From Roseococcus thiosulfatophilus (GTDB lineage Bacteria > Pseudomonadota > Alphaproteobacteria > Acetobacterales > Acetobacteraceae): 40,098 nt of DNA. Made by a program: the position numbers and the translations under genes. The notes beneath the pieces are model-generated. The model was not told where the DNA came from. It saw only the letters and a list, made by a program, of their open reading frames with translations, and did not search any database. This document shows, piece after piece, positions 33,677 through 40,098 of this stretch (positions within the stretch are counted from its first letter, which is position 1; each line of letters opens with the position of its first letter). The stretch covers positions 1 through 40,098 of the forward strand of contig NZ_JAFFQY010000012.1 in the NCBI RefSeq assembly GCF_017311575.1, written 5' to 3'.

Positions 33677-33705
33677 TTGACAGGGCGCGGCATATCTGCG
33701 CCTAT
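33677..33705 (+). promoter_or_regulatory. Promoter of the cold-shock gene
   Basis: A consensus TTGACA (33677-33682) is followed 17 bases later by GCCTAT (33700-33705). Transcription would begin near 33712, giving a leader of about 150 bases before the csp ATG, a length usual for cspA-like genes. Confidence 0.55.
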
Positions 33706-33773
33706 CCCCGGGCGCTTCCAGTGCTTGCCAATCGCCTTGCCGTGCCCGCCCACCGATGCTCCCAGGAGTGCCG

Positions 33774-33838
33774 CCGGACGTTCCCCACGTGAAGTCCGGT
33801 GAGCCTGATGCGCCCGGGATGGGATACTCCTCTCCCGG
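33774..33838 (+). promoter_or_regulatory. Structured 5' leader of the cold-shock gene
   Basis: Two stems can form in the leader RNA: CCGGAC (33774-33779) with GTCCGG (33794-33799), and CCGGGA (33814-33819) with TCCCGG (33833-33838). The second ends about 10 bases before the AGGAG ribosome-binding site. Temperature-sensitive refolding as in cspA is plausible, not shown. Confidence 0.4.
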
Positions 33839-33860
33839 ATTGCTACGCAGGAGAATCACG

Positions 33861-34064
33861 ATGGCCCAGGGCACCGTGAAATGGTTCAACGCCACCAAGG
33901 GCTACGGCTTTATCGCCCCGGCCGGCGGCGGCCCCGACATTTTCGTCCACATCACCGCTGTGCAGGCCGCTGGCCTGCAGGGCCTGAAGGACGGGCAGTC
34001 CATCGGCTATGACGCCGTCGAGGAGCGCGGCCGGGTTTCGGCCGTCAACCTGAAGGTCGGCTGA
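33861..34064 (+). CDS. Cold-shock domain protein (CspA family)
   Basis: The 67-residue protein is a single cold-shock domain, a five-stranded OB fold that binds single-stranded RNA and DNA and prevents or melts mRNA structures. RNP1 is KGYGFI at residues 13-18 and RNP2 is DIFVH at residues 26-30. The usual opening GTVKWFNATKG is present. The insertion PAGGGP before RNP2 is slightly longer and more glycine-rich than in E. coli CspA. AGGAG lies about 8 bases before the ATG. A consensus-like promoter, a long structured leader and a strong terminator surround it, making it a single-gene transcript. Confidence 0.96.
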   Translation: MAQGTVKWFNATKGYGFIAPAGGGPDIFVHITAVQAAGLQGLKDGQSIGYDAVEERGRVSAVNLKVG

Positions 34065-34099
34065 ACAGCCCGGTCGGCTTCGGCCGGCCATGGCAGCGA

Positions 34100-34129
34100 G
34101 GGGCGGCGGGGCATCCCGCCGCCCCTTTT
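34100..34129 (+). terminator. Intrinsic terminator of the cold-shock gene
   Basis: An 11-bp perfect stem GGGGCGGCGGG/CCCGCCGCCCC with loop GCAT (34100-34125) is followed by TTTTGCGTTTT. It lies 35 bases after the csp stop. Confidence 0.9.
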
Positions 34130-34163
34130 GCGTTTTGGCGCCAGCCAGCGCAGGCTTGGCGGC

Positions 34164-35099
34164 ATGTTCACCCTGACCGAACTCGAAGCCGCCGAGGCGC
34201 TGATCCGGCGCCACTTCCCCGCCACCCCGCAATATGCCTGGCCGCTGCTGGCCGCCCGCGCCGGCTGCGAGGTCTGGGTGAAGCACGAGAACCACACCCC
34301 CACCGGCGCCTTCAAGGTGCGTGGCGGCATCGTGTATTTCGACGGGCTGCGCTCCCGCGGCGTGGTGTCCGCCACGCGGGGCAATCACGGGCAGTCGCTG
34401 GCCTATGCGGGGGCCAAGGCGGGCATTCCGGTCACCATCGTGGTGCCGCATGGCAACAGCGTGGAGAAGAACGCGGCCATGCGCGCCCAGGGCGCCACGC
34501 TGATCGAGCATGGCGAGGATTTCGACGCGGCGCGCGCCTTCGCGGCCGCCCATGCGGCGGAACACGGGCTGGACTTCGCGCCCTCCTTCGCGCCGCCACT
34601 GGTGCGGGGCGTGGCCACCTATGCGCTGGAACTGCTGCGGGCCGTGCCGGGGCTGGACGCGCTCTATGTCCCGATCGGGCTCGGTTCGGGCATCTGCGGC
34701 TGCATCATGGCGCGCGACCTGCTGGGCCTCTCCACCGAGATCATCGGCGTGCAGAGCACGGGCGCCGACGCCTATGCGCGCAGCCTCGCCGCCGGCCATG
34801 TGGTCGAGATCCCGCGCGCCGTGACCCATGCCGACGGCATGGCGACCCGCATCCCGGACCCGGACGCCTTCGCCATCATCCAGCGGGGCGCGGCGCGCAT
34901 CGTCACCGTCACCGATGACGAGGTGCGCGACGCCATCCGCGCCTATTGGACCGACACCCACAACCTGGCCGAGGGCGCGGGTGCGGCCCCCCTCGCCGCC
35001 CTGCTGCAGGAGCGCGGGCGGATGGCCGGCAAGCGGGTCGCCACCATCCTGTGCGGCGGCAACATAGACCTCGACCTGTTCCGGGAGTGGGTGCTGTGA
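34164..35099 (+). CDS. Threonine dehydratase-like PLP enzyme (fold type II)
   Basis: The 311-residue protein is a fold type II PLP enzyme of the threonine/serine dehydratase group. The PLP lysine is Lys51 in TGAFKVRGG, the substrate carboxylate loop is SATRGNHGQS (residues 69-78), and the phosphate-binding glycine loop is IGLGSGICG. It lacks the C-terminal ACT regulatory domain of biosynthetic IlvA, so it is a short, catabolic-type enzyme that probably turns a hydroxy or related amino acid into a 2-oxo acid and ammonia. Some relatives take part in ectoine or beta-hydroxyaspartate metabolism. Its stop overlaps the GTG start of a cytosine deaminase-like amidohydrolase (GTGA), so the two are coupled and may act in one catabolic route. 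Confidence 0.85.
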   Translation: MFTLTELEAAEALIRRHFPATPQYAWPLLAARAGCEVWVKHENHTPTGAFKVRGGIVYFDGLRSRGVVSATRGNHGQSLAYAGAKAGIPVTIVVPHGNSVEKNAAMRAQGATLIEHGEDFDAARAFAAAHAAEHGLDFAPSFAPPLVRGVATYALELLRAVPGLDALYVPIGLGSGICGCIMARDLLGLSTEIIGVQSTGADAYARSLAAGHVVEIPRAVTHADGMATRIPDPDAFAIIQRGAARIVTVTDDEVRDAIRAYWTDTHNLAEGAGAAPLAALLQERGRMAGKRVATILCGGNIDLDLFREWVL

Positions 35100-36253
35100 T
35101 CCTGAACCATGTTCGCCCGCTGGGCGGGCCCGCGGTGGACGTGCATGTGGAGGGCGGCCGCATCACCGCGCTCAGCCCCAGCACCGCCCCCGGCCCCGCC
35201 CCCCTGCTGCTGCCCGGCCTGGTGGAGGGGCATTGCCACCTGGACAAGACGCTCTGGGGCCGCCCCTGGTGGGTGAACGAGGTGGGCCCCCTGCTCACCG
35301 ACCGCATCGAGAACGAAAAGCGCACCCGCCGCGCCATCGGCATGGAGGCGGCGCGCGAGGGCCGCGCCCTGGCCGAGGCGCATCTCGCCGCCGGCACCAC
35401 CCGCCTGCGCAGCCATGTGGATGTGGACGAGGAAAGCCGCCTCACCCATGTCGAGGCGCTGCTCGGGCTGCGTGAGGCCATGCGCGGGGTGATGGACATC
35501 CAGCTCGTCGCCTTCCCGCAATCGGGCATCCTGCGGACGCCGGGGGTGGAGGAGTGGCTGGACGAGGCGCTGCGGATGGGGTGCGACGCGGTGGGGGGGC
35601 TCGACCCCTCCCTCATTGACCGCGACCCGGTGCGGCACCTGGACATCGTCTTTCGCCTCGCGGAGCGGCACGGCAAGCCCGTGGACATCCACCTGCACGA
35701 GGCGGGCGAACTCGGCGCCTTCAGCATGGAGCTGATCGCGGAGCGCACGCGGGCGCTGGGCCTGGCGGGGCGAGTGGTGATCAGTCATGGCTTCGCGCTG
35801 GGCGATGTGGCGGCGGCGCGGGCCGATGCGCTGCTGGCCCTGCTGGCCGAAGCGGGCGTGGCGCTGTGCACCTCGGCACCCCCTTCCCGCGCCGTGCCGC
35901 CGCTGCGCCGGGCGCGGGAGCTGGGCGTCACCCTCTTCGCCGGCAACGACAACATCCGCGACACCTGGAGCCCCTACAACGCCCCGGACATGCTGGCCCG
36001 TGCCGCCATGGTCGGGCTGAAATACGAGCTGCGGCGCGATGCGGAACTGGAATGGGCGCTGGACGCCGTCACCACCCTGGCCGCGTGCGGCTGCGGCTTC
36101 GCGGAATACGGGTTGGCGGTGGGCGACCGCGCCGACCTGGTGGTGGTCGAGGCCGCGACGGTGGCCGAGGCGGTGGTCCAACGCAAAGCGCCCGCCCTGG
36201 TGGTCTCGGGCGGGCGCGTCGTGGCGCGAAACGGGGTGCTGGAGGAGGGCTGA
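35096..36253 (+). CDS. Cytosine deaminase-like amidohydrolase
   Basis: This 385-residue metal-dependent hydrolase resembles cytosine deaminase and isopropylammelide-type enzymes. The metal and catalytic residues fit the CodA plan: His46 and His48 in GHCHLDKTLWG, His201 and Glu202 in DIHLHEAGEL, His231 in VVISHGFALG and Asp285 in GNDNIRDTWSPY. The C-terminal GDRADLVVVEA strand closes the beta-sandwich. The start is a GTG at 35096 inside the stop of the dehydratase gene. The substrate may be a cyclic amide or imine; CodA itself is longer (about 427 residues) and has the DPW pattern in a different context, so cytosine is not assured. Confidence 0.85.
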   Translation: MILNHVRPLGGPAVDVHVEGGRITALSPSTAPGPAPLLLPGLVEGHCHLDKTLWGRPWWVNEVGPLLTDRIENEKRTRRAIGMEAAREGRALAEAHLAAGTTRLRSHVDVDEESRLTHVEALLGLREAMRGVMDIQLVAFPQSGILRTPGVEEWLDEALRMGCDAVGGLDPSLIDRDPVRHLDIVFRLAERHGKPVDIHLHEAGELGAFSMELIAERTRALGLAGRVVISHGFALGDVAAARADALLALLAEAGVALCTSAPPSRAVPPLRRARELGVTLFAGNDNIRDTWSPYNAPDMLARAAMVGLKYELRRDAELEWALDAVTTLAACGCGFAEYGLAVGDRADLVVVEAATVAEAVVQRKAPALVVSGGRVVARNGVLEEG

Positions 36254-36273
36254 TACCAGCCCCCCAACCGGCC

Positions 36274-37032
36274 TCAGTGCTTCACGTCAGCCCAGACCTT
36301 GCGCTTGGTGGCGTAGACCAGCCCGCCCAGGATCGCCAGGAAGATCAGCACCTTCACGCCCATCTGGCGCCGGCGCTCCATCTCGGGCTCGGCCGCCCAG
36401 GCGAGGAAGGTGGTCACGTCGCGCGACATCTGCTCGACGGTGGCTTCCGTGCCATCCGCGAATTCCAGCTGGCCCGGGTTGAGCACGTTGGGCATCGCGA
36501 TCTGGTGGCCCGGGAACCACGCATTGTAGTTCATGCCAGGCATCACCTCGACGCCGGCCGGCGGGTCCACATAGCCGGTCAGCAGGGCGTGGATGTAGTT
36601 CGCCCCGCCGGCGCGCGCCTTGGTGATGACCGAAAGGTCCACCGGATAGGCGCCGTTGTTGGCGACGCGCGCGGCCTGCTCGTTGGGGAAGGGACGGCGG
36701 AAGCGGTCCGAGAGGCGGCCGGGCCGCTCGAACATCTCGCCATCCTCGTTCGGGCCGTCCGTGATCATGTATTCGGCCGCGATGGCGCGCACCTGCTCAT
36801 CGGTCAGGCCGATGTCGATCAGGTTGCGGTAGGAGAGCAGCCGCATGCTGTGGCAGGCGGAGCAGACCTCCTTGTAGACCTGGAAGCCGCGCTGCAGCGC
36901 GCCGCGGTCGAAGGTGCCGAACAGCCCGGCGAAGCCGAAGCGGGCGTCGGGCGGCGGCGGCGCCTCGGCCGCCAGCACGGGGCTGGCGAACGAGAGCGAG
37001 AGGGCGACGGCGAGAGCCTTCACGATACGCAT
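36274..37032 (-). CDS. petC: Ubiquinol-cytochrome c reductase, cytochrome c1
   Basis: Cytochrome c1 carries electrons from the Rieske protein to soluble or membrane cytochrome c. The 252-residue precursor has a signal peptide (cleavage near residue 22), the haem-binding CSACH at residues 57-61, the family block MPGMNYNAWFPGHQIAMP with Met180 as likely axial ligand, and one C-terminal anchor helix (about residues 223-244, VKVLIFLAILGGLVY) with a basic end in the cytoplasm. It begins four bases after petB and ends the petABC operon. It lacks the long insertions of some Rhodobacter proteins. Confidence 0.96.
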   Translation of the reverse strand: MRIVKALAVALSLSFASPVLAAEAPPPPDARFGFAGLFGTFDRGALQRGFQVYKEVCSACHSMRLLSYRNLIDIGLTDEQVRAIAAEYMITDGPNEDGEMFERPGRLSDRFRRPFPNEQAARVANNGAYPVDLSVITKARAGGANYIHALLTGYVDPPAGVEVMPGMNYNAWFPGHQIAMPNVLNPGQLEFADGTEATVEQMSRDVTTFLAWAAEPEMERRRQMGVKVLIFLAILGGLVYATKRKVWADVKH

Positions 37033-37036
37033 GGGA

Positions 37037-38323
37037 TCAGGCCTTCTCCATCGGCTGGGCGGTCGCGCCGCCCGGAACGGGGCCGCCGCCGAGCTGCGCC
37101 TTGGGGCCGAGCACCGCGCGCGCGATGCTCTCGGGCAGCGGCAGGGGCCGTTCCAGACGACCCAGCGCCGGCAGCACCACCAGGAAGTACGCGAAGTAGA
37201 TCATCGTGCCGATCTGGGCGATGAGGACGTAGTGCCCCTCCGCCGGCTTGGCGCCCACCCAGGTCAGCACCATGAAGTTCACGGTCCAGAGCAGGAAGGC
37301 GATGCGCGCGATCGGGCGGAACCGCATGGAGCGCACCTTGGAGGTGTCGAGCCAGGGCAGCACGAACAGCACCGCGATGGCGCCGAACATCAGGATCACG
37401 CCGCCGAGCTTGTCCGGCACCGCGCGCAGGATCGCGTAGAAGGGCAGGAAGTACCATTCCGGCACGATATGCGCGGGCGTCACCAGCGGGTTGGCCGGGA
37501 TGTAGTTGTCGGCATGGCCCAGGTAGTTCGGCATGAAGAAGACCAGGAAGGCGAAGACCGCCAGGTAGACCACGATGCCGACGCTGTCCTTGGCCGTGTA
37601 GTACGGGTGGAAGGGCAGCGTGTCCTGCGGGCCCTTGGGCTCGATGCCCAGCGGGTTGTTGGAACCCGTGATGTGCAGCGCGGCCACGTGCAGGAAGACC
37701 ACGCCCGTGATCACGAAGGGCAGCAGGAAATGCAGGCTGAAGAAGCGGTTGAGCGTCGGGTTGTCCACGCTGAAGCCGCCCCAGAGGTAGGTCACGATCT
37801 CCGGCCCGATCAGCGGGATGGCGCTGAACAGGTTGGTGATCACGGTGGCCCCCCAGAAGGACATCTGGCCCCAGGGCAGCACGTAGCCCATGAAGGCGGT
37901 GGCCATCATCAGCAGGAAGATGACCACGCCCAGGATCCAGAGCAGTTCCCGCGGCGCCTTGTAGGAGCCGTAGTACATGCCGCGCCAGATGTGGATGAAC
38001 ACCACCGCGAAGAACAGGTGGGCGCCGTTCATGTGGGCATAGCGGATCAGCCAGCCGTAGTTCACGTCGCGCATGATGCGCTCGACGCTTTCGAAGGCAT
38101 GGTCCACATGGGCGGTGTAGTGCATCGCCAAGAACACGCCCGTGGCGATCATGATCATCAGGTTGATCATGGCCAGCGCACCGAAGTTCCAGAAGTAGTT
38201 GAAGTTACGGGGCGTGGGGAACGTCCCGTACTCCTTCTGGATCATGGTGAACACCGGCAGGCGCTGGTCAACCCAGCGCACCACGGGGTTCTTGAACGAA
38301 CTGTCGTGCAGGCCGATGGCCAT
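37037..38323 (-). CDS. petB: Ubiquinol-cytochrome c reductase, cytochrome b
   Basis: Cytochrome b is the membrane core of the bc1 complex, with the Qo and Qi quinone sites and haems bL and bH. The 428-residue protein has eight transmembrane helices. The four haem ligands are in place at His97, His111, His198 and His212, with the conserved [15 protein letters not shown] loop and the Qo-site PEWY motif in [11 protein letters not shown] slightly extended C-terminus (residues 400-428) is polar. It is a full-length fused cytochrome b, not split as in cyanobacteria. The ATG lies 65 bases after petA, with petC closely following. Confidence 0.98.
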   Translation of the reverse strand: MAIGLHDSSFKNPVVRWVDQRLPVFTMIQKEYGTFPTPRNFNYFWNFGALAMINLMIMIATGVFLAMHYTAHVDHAFESVERIMRDVNYGWLIRYAHMNGAHLFFAVVFIHIWRGMYYGSYKAPRELLWILGVVIFLLMMATAFMGYVLPWGQMSFWGATVITNLFSAIPLIGPEIVTYLWGGFSVDNPTLNRFFSLHFLLPFVITGVVFLHVAALHITGSNNPLGIEPKGPQDTLPFHPYYTAKDSVGIVVYLAVFAFLVFFMPNYLGHADNYIPANPLVTPAHIVPEWYFLPFYAILRAVPDKLGGVILMFGAIAVLFVLPWLDTSKVRSMRFRPIARIAFLLWTVNFMVLTWVGAKPAEGHYVLIAQIGTMIYFAYFLVVLPALGRLERPLPLPESIARAVLGPKAQLGGGPVPGGATAQPMEKA

Positions 38324-38388
38324 CTTGCTCGTCCTCTGGATGGGGACGGACCGGGCGGAACGGGACCATACCCGCCGCCCGGTGGCCG

Positions 38389-38964
38389 TCAGCCGATGCG
38401 GATCGCGGAATCGGAGGTGAAGGTGTAGCCGGGAACTTCAAGGTTGGTCGGCGCGGGGCCGCGCCGAATCCTTCCCGAAGTGTCATAGTGGCTGCCGTGG
38501 CAGGGGCAGAACCAGCCGCCGAAATCGCCGCGCGCGTCGGTCGGCCGCTGGCCGAGCGGCACGCAGCCGAGATGGGTGCAGATGCCCACCACCACCAGCC
38601 AGGGCGCCTGCTGCACGCGCGCCTCGTCCGTCGCGGGGTCCTTGAGCGCGGAGAGCTGCACCTCGCGCGCGGCCTCGATCTCGGCCGCGGTGCGGTGGCG
38701 CACGAAGACGGGCTTGCCGCGCCACATCACGGTCACGGCCTGGCCTTCCGCGATGGGCGCCAGGTCCACATCGGTGCTGGCCAGCGCCAGCACGTCGCCG
38801 CCCGGGGCGAGGGAGGAAATGAACGGCCAGGCGAGCGCACCGACGCCGACCACGGCGAAGGCCGTCGTGGTCAGCTTCAGGAAGTCACGCTTGGTGACGG
38901 CCTCGGCCGGAGCCCCCGCGGGGGAATGGGTCGCTGCACCGCTGGGTGCCGAAGTCTCTGCCAT
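38389..38964 (-). CDS. petA: Ubiquinol-cytochrome c reductase, Rieske iron-sulfur protein
   Basis: The Rieske protein carries a [2Fe-2S] cluster held by two cysteines and two histidines and shuttles electrons from the Qo site to cytochrome c1. The cluster motifs are CTHLGC (Cys129, His131, with Cys134) and CPCHGSH (Cys153, His156, with Cys155); Cys134 and Cys155 form the usual disulfide. The N-terminal anchor helix (about residues 32-52) is preceded by TKRDFLK, a Tat-type signal with Lys-Arg in place of the twin arginines. The ATG at 38964 gives 191 residues. It is the first gene of petABC and is divergent from hemF. Confidence 0.97.
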   Translation of the reverse strand: MAETSAPSGAATHSPAGAPAEAVTKRDFLKLTTTAFAVVGVGALAWPFISSLAPGGDVLALASTDVDLAPIAEGQAVTVMWRGKPVFVRHRTAAEIEAAREVQLSALKDPATDEARVQQAPWLVVVGICTHLGCVPLGQRPTDARGDFGGWFCPCHGSHYDTSGRIRRGPAPTNLEVPGYTFTSDSAIRIG

Positions 38965-39069
38965 GACACTCCATCTCAACTCTGCGCCCCGCCGGGGCCG
39001 GATCGGCGGGCAGGGCCTTGCATCATGGGATTTGGCGGCCAACCCTTGGCGCGCAACCCCGACCTTCGC

Positions 39070-39091
39070 GTTGGGCTAATAGGCGCCCAAC
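39070..39091. promoter_or_regulatory. Inverted repeat between petABC and hemF
   Basis: GTTGGGC (39070-39076) and GCCCAAC (39085-39091) form a perfect dyad with 8-base centre TAATAGGC in the 192-base region shared by the divergent petABC and hemF genes. It is a candidate operator. The site is not an FNR or CRP box, and I could not define promoters next to it with confidence. Confidence 0.45.
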
Positions 39092-39156
39092 CCTGCCCTG
39101 TCCACCTCATCAGCCATGGGCAAGGCCGTGATTTGCAGGGTATTCATTCACAGACC

Positions 39157-40041
39157 ATGACCATGAGCAGCCACGTGACCCACCCTTTCGCCGAACCGGC
39201 CCGCGCCTGGTTCGAAACCTTGCGTGACCGCATCTGTGCCGAGTTCGAGGCGATCGAGGAGGAACTGGCCGAAGGGCCGCATGCCGGCCTGCCCGCGGGC
39301 CGCTTCACCTACACGCCCTGGCAGCGCGCCGAGGGCGGCGGCGGCACCATGGGGCTGATGCGCGGGCGGGTCTTCGAGAAGGTGGGCGTGAACGTCTCGA
39401 CCGTCTTCGGCGAGTTCAGCCCGGAATTCCGCAAGCAGATCCCGGGCGCCGAGGAAGACCCGCGCTTCCTCGCCACCGGCATTTCGCTGGTGGCGCACCC
39501 ACGCTCACCCCGCGCGGCGACGGCGCACATGAACACGCGCTTCATCTGCACGACGAAGGCCTGGTTCGGCGGCGGCGGCGACATCACGCCCATGGACAAG
39601 GAAAGCGCCGAAAGCCTGGAGGACGCGGCCTTCTTCCACGCCGCCTACCAGCGCGCCTGCGACAGGCACGACCCGACCTACTACCCGCGCTTCAAGCAAT
39701 GGTGCGAGGAGTACTTCTACCTGCCGCACCGGGGCGAGACACGCGGCCTGGGCGGCATCTTCTATGACTGGCTGGGCGACCGCACGCCGGGCAAGGGCAT
39801 CGAGGCCGACTTCGCCTTCACCAAGGATGTCGGCCTCGCTTTCCTCGAATCCTACCCCGCCATCGTCCGCCGCCGCATGCACGAGAGCTGGACGGAGGCC
39901 GAGCGCCAGCACCAGCTGCTGCGCCGCGGCCGCTACGTGGAGTTCAACCTGCTGCACGACCGCGGCACCATCTTCGGCCTGAAGACCGGCGGGAATGTCG
40001 AGGCGATCCTGATGTCCCTGCCGCCGGAGGCGGCCTGGTAA
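39157..40041 (+). CDS. hemF: Oxygen-dependent coproporphyrinogen III oxidase
   Basis: HemF converts coproporphyrinogen III to protoporphyrinogen IX using O2, a late step of haem synthesis in the cytoplasm. The 294-residue protein is full length, with the [19 protein letters not shown] block, [20 protein letters not shown] and the conserved [21 protein letters not shown] near the C-terminus. The start at 39157 ([10 protein letters not shown]) is shared by an ATG two codons on at 39163; I cannot decide between them. It is divergent from the petABC operon, which would pair haem supply with cytochrome production. The coding end forms the first copy of a 26-bp tandem repeat that continues past the stop. 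Confidence 0.97.
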   Translation: MTMSSHVTHPFAEPARAWFETLRDRICAEFEAIEEELAEGPHAGLPAGRFTYTPWQRAEGGGGTMGLMRGRVFEKVGVNVSTVFGEFSPEFRKQIPGAEEDPRFLATGISLVAHPRSPRAATAHMNTRFICTTKAWFGGGGDITPMDKESAESLEDAAFFHAAYQRACDRHDPTYYPRFKQWCEEYFYLPHRGETRGLGGIFYDWLGDRTPGKGIEADFAFTKDVGLAFLESYPAIVRRRMHESWTEAERQHQLLRRGRYVEFNLLHDRGTIFGLKTGGNVEAILMSLPPEAAW

Positions 40042-40086
40042 ATCTTTCGCCGGAGGCGGCGTCGTGAACCTTTCGCCGGAGGCGGC
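40022..40086 (+). repeat. 26-bp tandem repeat across the hemF stop codon
   Basis: The core CGCCGGAGGCGGC is present three times with an exact period of 26 bases, at 40022-40034, 40048-40060 and 40074-40086. The first copy encodes the PPEAAW end of HemF; the other two lie after the TAA and share flanking TTTCGCC and GTGA-like bases. It looks like a local duplication of the gene end that has drifted. Confidence 0.85.
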
Positions 40087-40098
40087 GTGGTGATCTAG

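Overview
The window is about 40 kb of very GC-rich (roughly 70 %) bacterial chromosome. Gene content and gene order point to an alphaproteobacterium, most likely of the family Acetobacteraceae (Roseomonas-like). The main signs are the rpsF-rpsR-DUF2232-rplI block, the DUF3576 / leuS / lptE / holA neighbourhood, a Tim44-domain inner-membrane protein, a Usg-family protein, a petABC cytochrome bc1 operon and a CIRCE-controlled groESL operon. The genus is an inference; no rRNA or other marker fixes it. I see no phage, insertion sequence, CRISPR array, rRNA or convincing tRNA.

Layout. (1) 1-2.6 kb: accD and folC, with a small exported protein convergent to them. (2) 2.6-8.8 kb: eutB-eutC-arfB overlap one another on the minus strand. 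Divergent from them is a plus-strand cluster: a two-subunit TPP decarboxylase resembling sulfopyruvate decarboxylase, a 2-hydroxyacid dehydrogenase and an MmgE/PrpD protein. A block of five perfect hairpins splits that cluster. (3) 8.9-14.2 kb: Tim44-like protein, histidine phosphatase plus amidohydrolase, an unknown 222-residue protein, a WecA/MraY-type sugar-phosphate transferase and a LysE-type exporter. (4) 14.3-22.7 kb: ribosomal proteins S6, S18 and L9 with a DUF2232 membrane protein, then holA, lptE and leuS, an exported alpha/beta hydrolase and a DUF3576 lipoprotein. (5) 22.8-29.3 kb: a porin, divergent ThiE-like and YggS genes, a Pro/Ala-rich unknown, then nifU-type, TerB-like and acyl-CoA dehydrogenase-like genes in tandem, and usg. 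(6) 29.4-34.1 kb: groESL with two CIRCE operators around its promoter, a chemoreceptor, and a cold-shock protein with a long structured leader. (7) 34.1-40.1 kb: a threonine dehydratase-like gene coupled to a cytosine deaminase-like amidohydrolase, the petABC operon and hemF.

Most of the window is conserved housekeeping: lipid and folate synthesis, translation, envelope biogenesis, respiration, haem synthesis and chaperones. The accessory interest lies in three places. The first is the acyl-CoA dehydrogenase homologue at 27774-29000, which has lost both usual catalytic glutamates and carries an Arg/Gln pair reminiscent of 3-sulfinopropionyl-CoA desulfinases. The second is the ComDE-like decarboxylase / hydroxyacid dehydrogenase / PrpD cluster, which could act on a 2-oxo acid such as sulfopyruvate. 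The third is a set of non-coding structures: the hairpin cluster, a dispersed repeat around a GCGGCTGATTCAC core, an 8-bp tandem array, a 26-bp repeat running out of the hemF stop codon, an out-of-frame start in the groES leader, and a duplicated folC start that creates a six-codon leader ORF.

All functional calls come from reading the sequence and from family knowledge. No database search was run.
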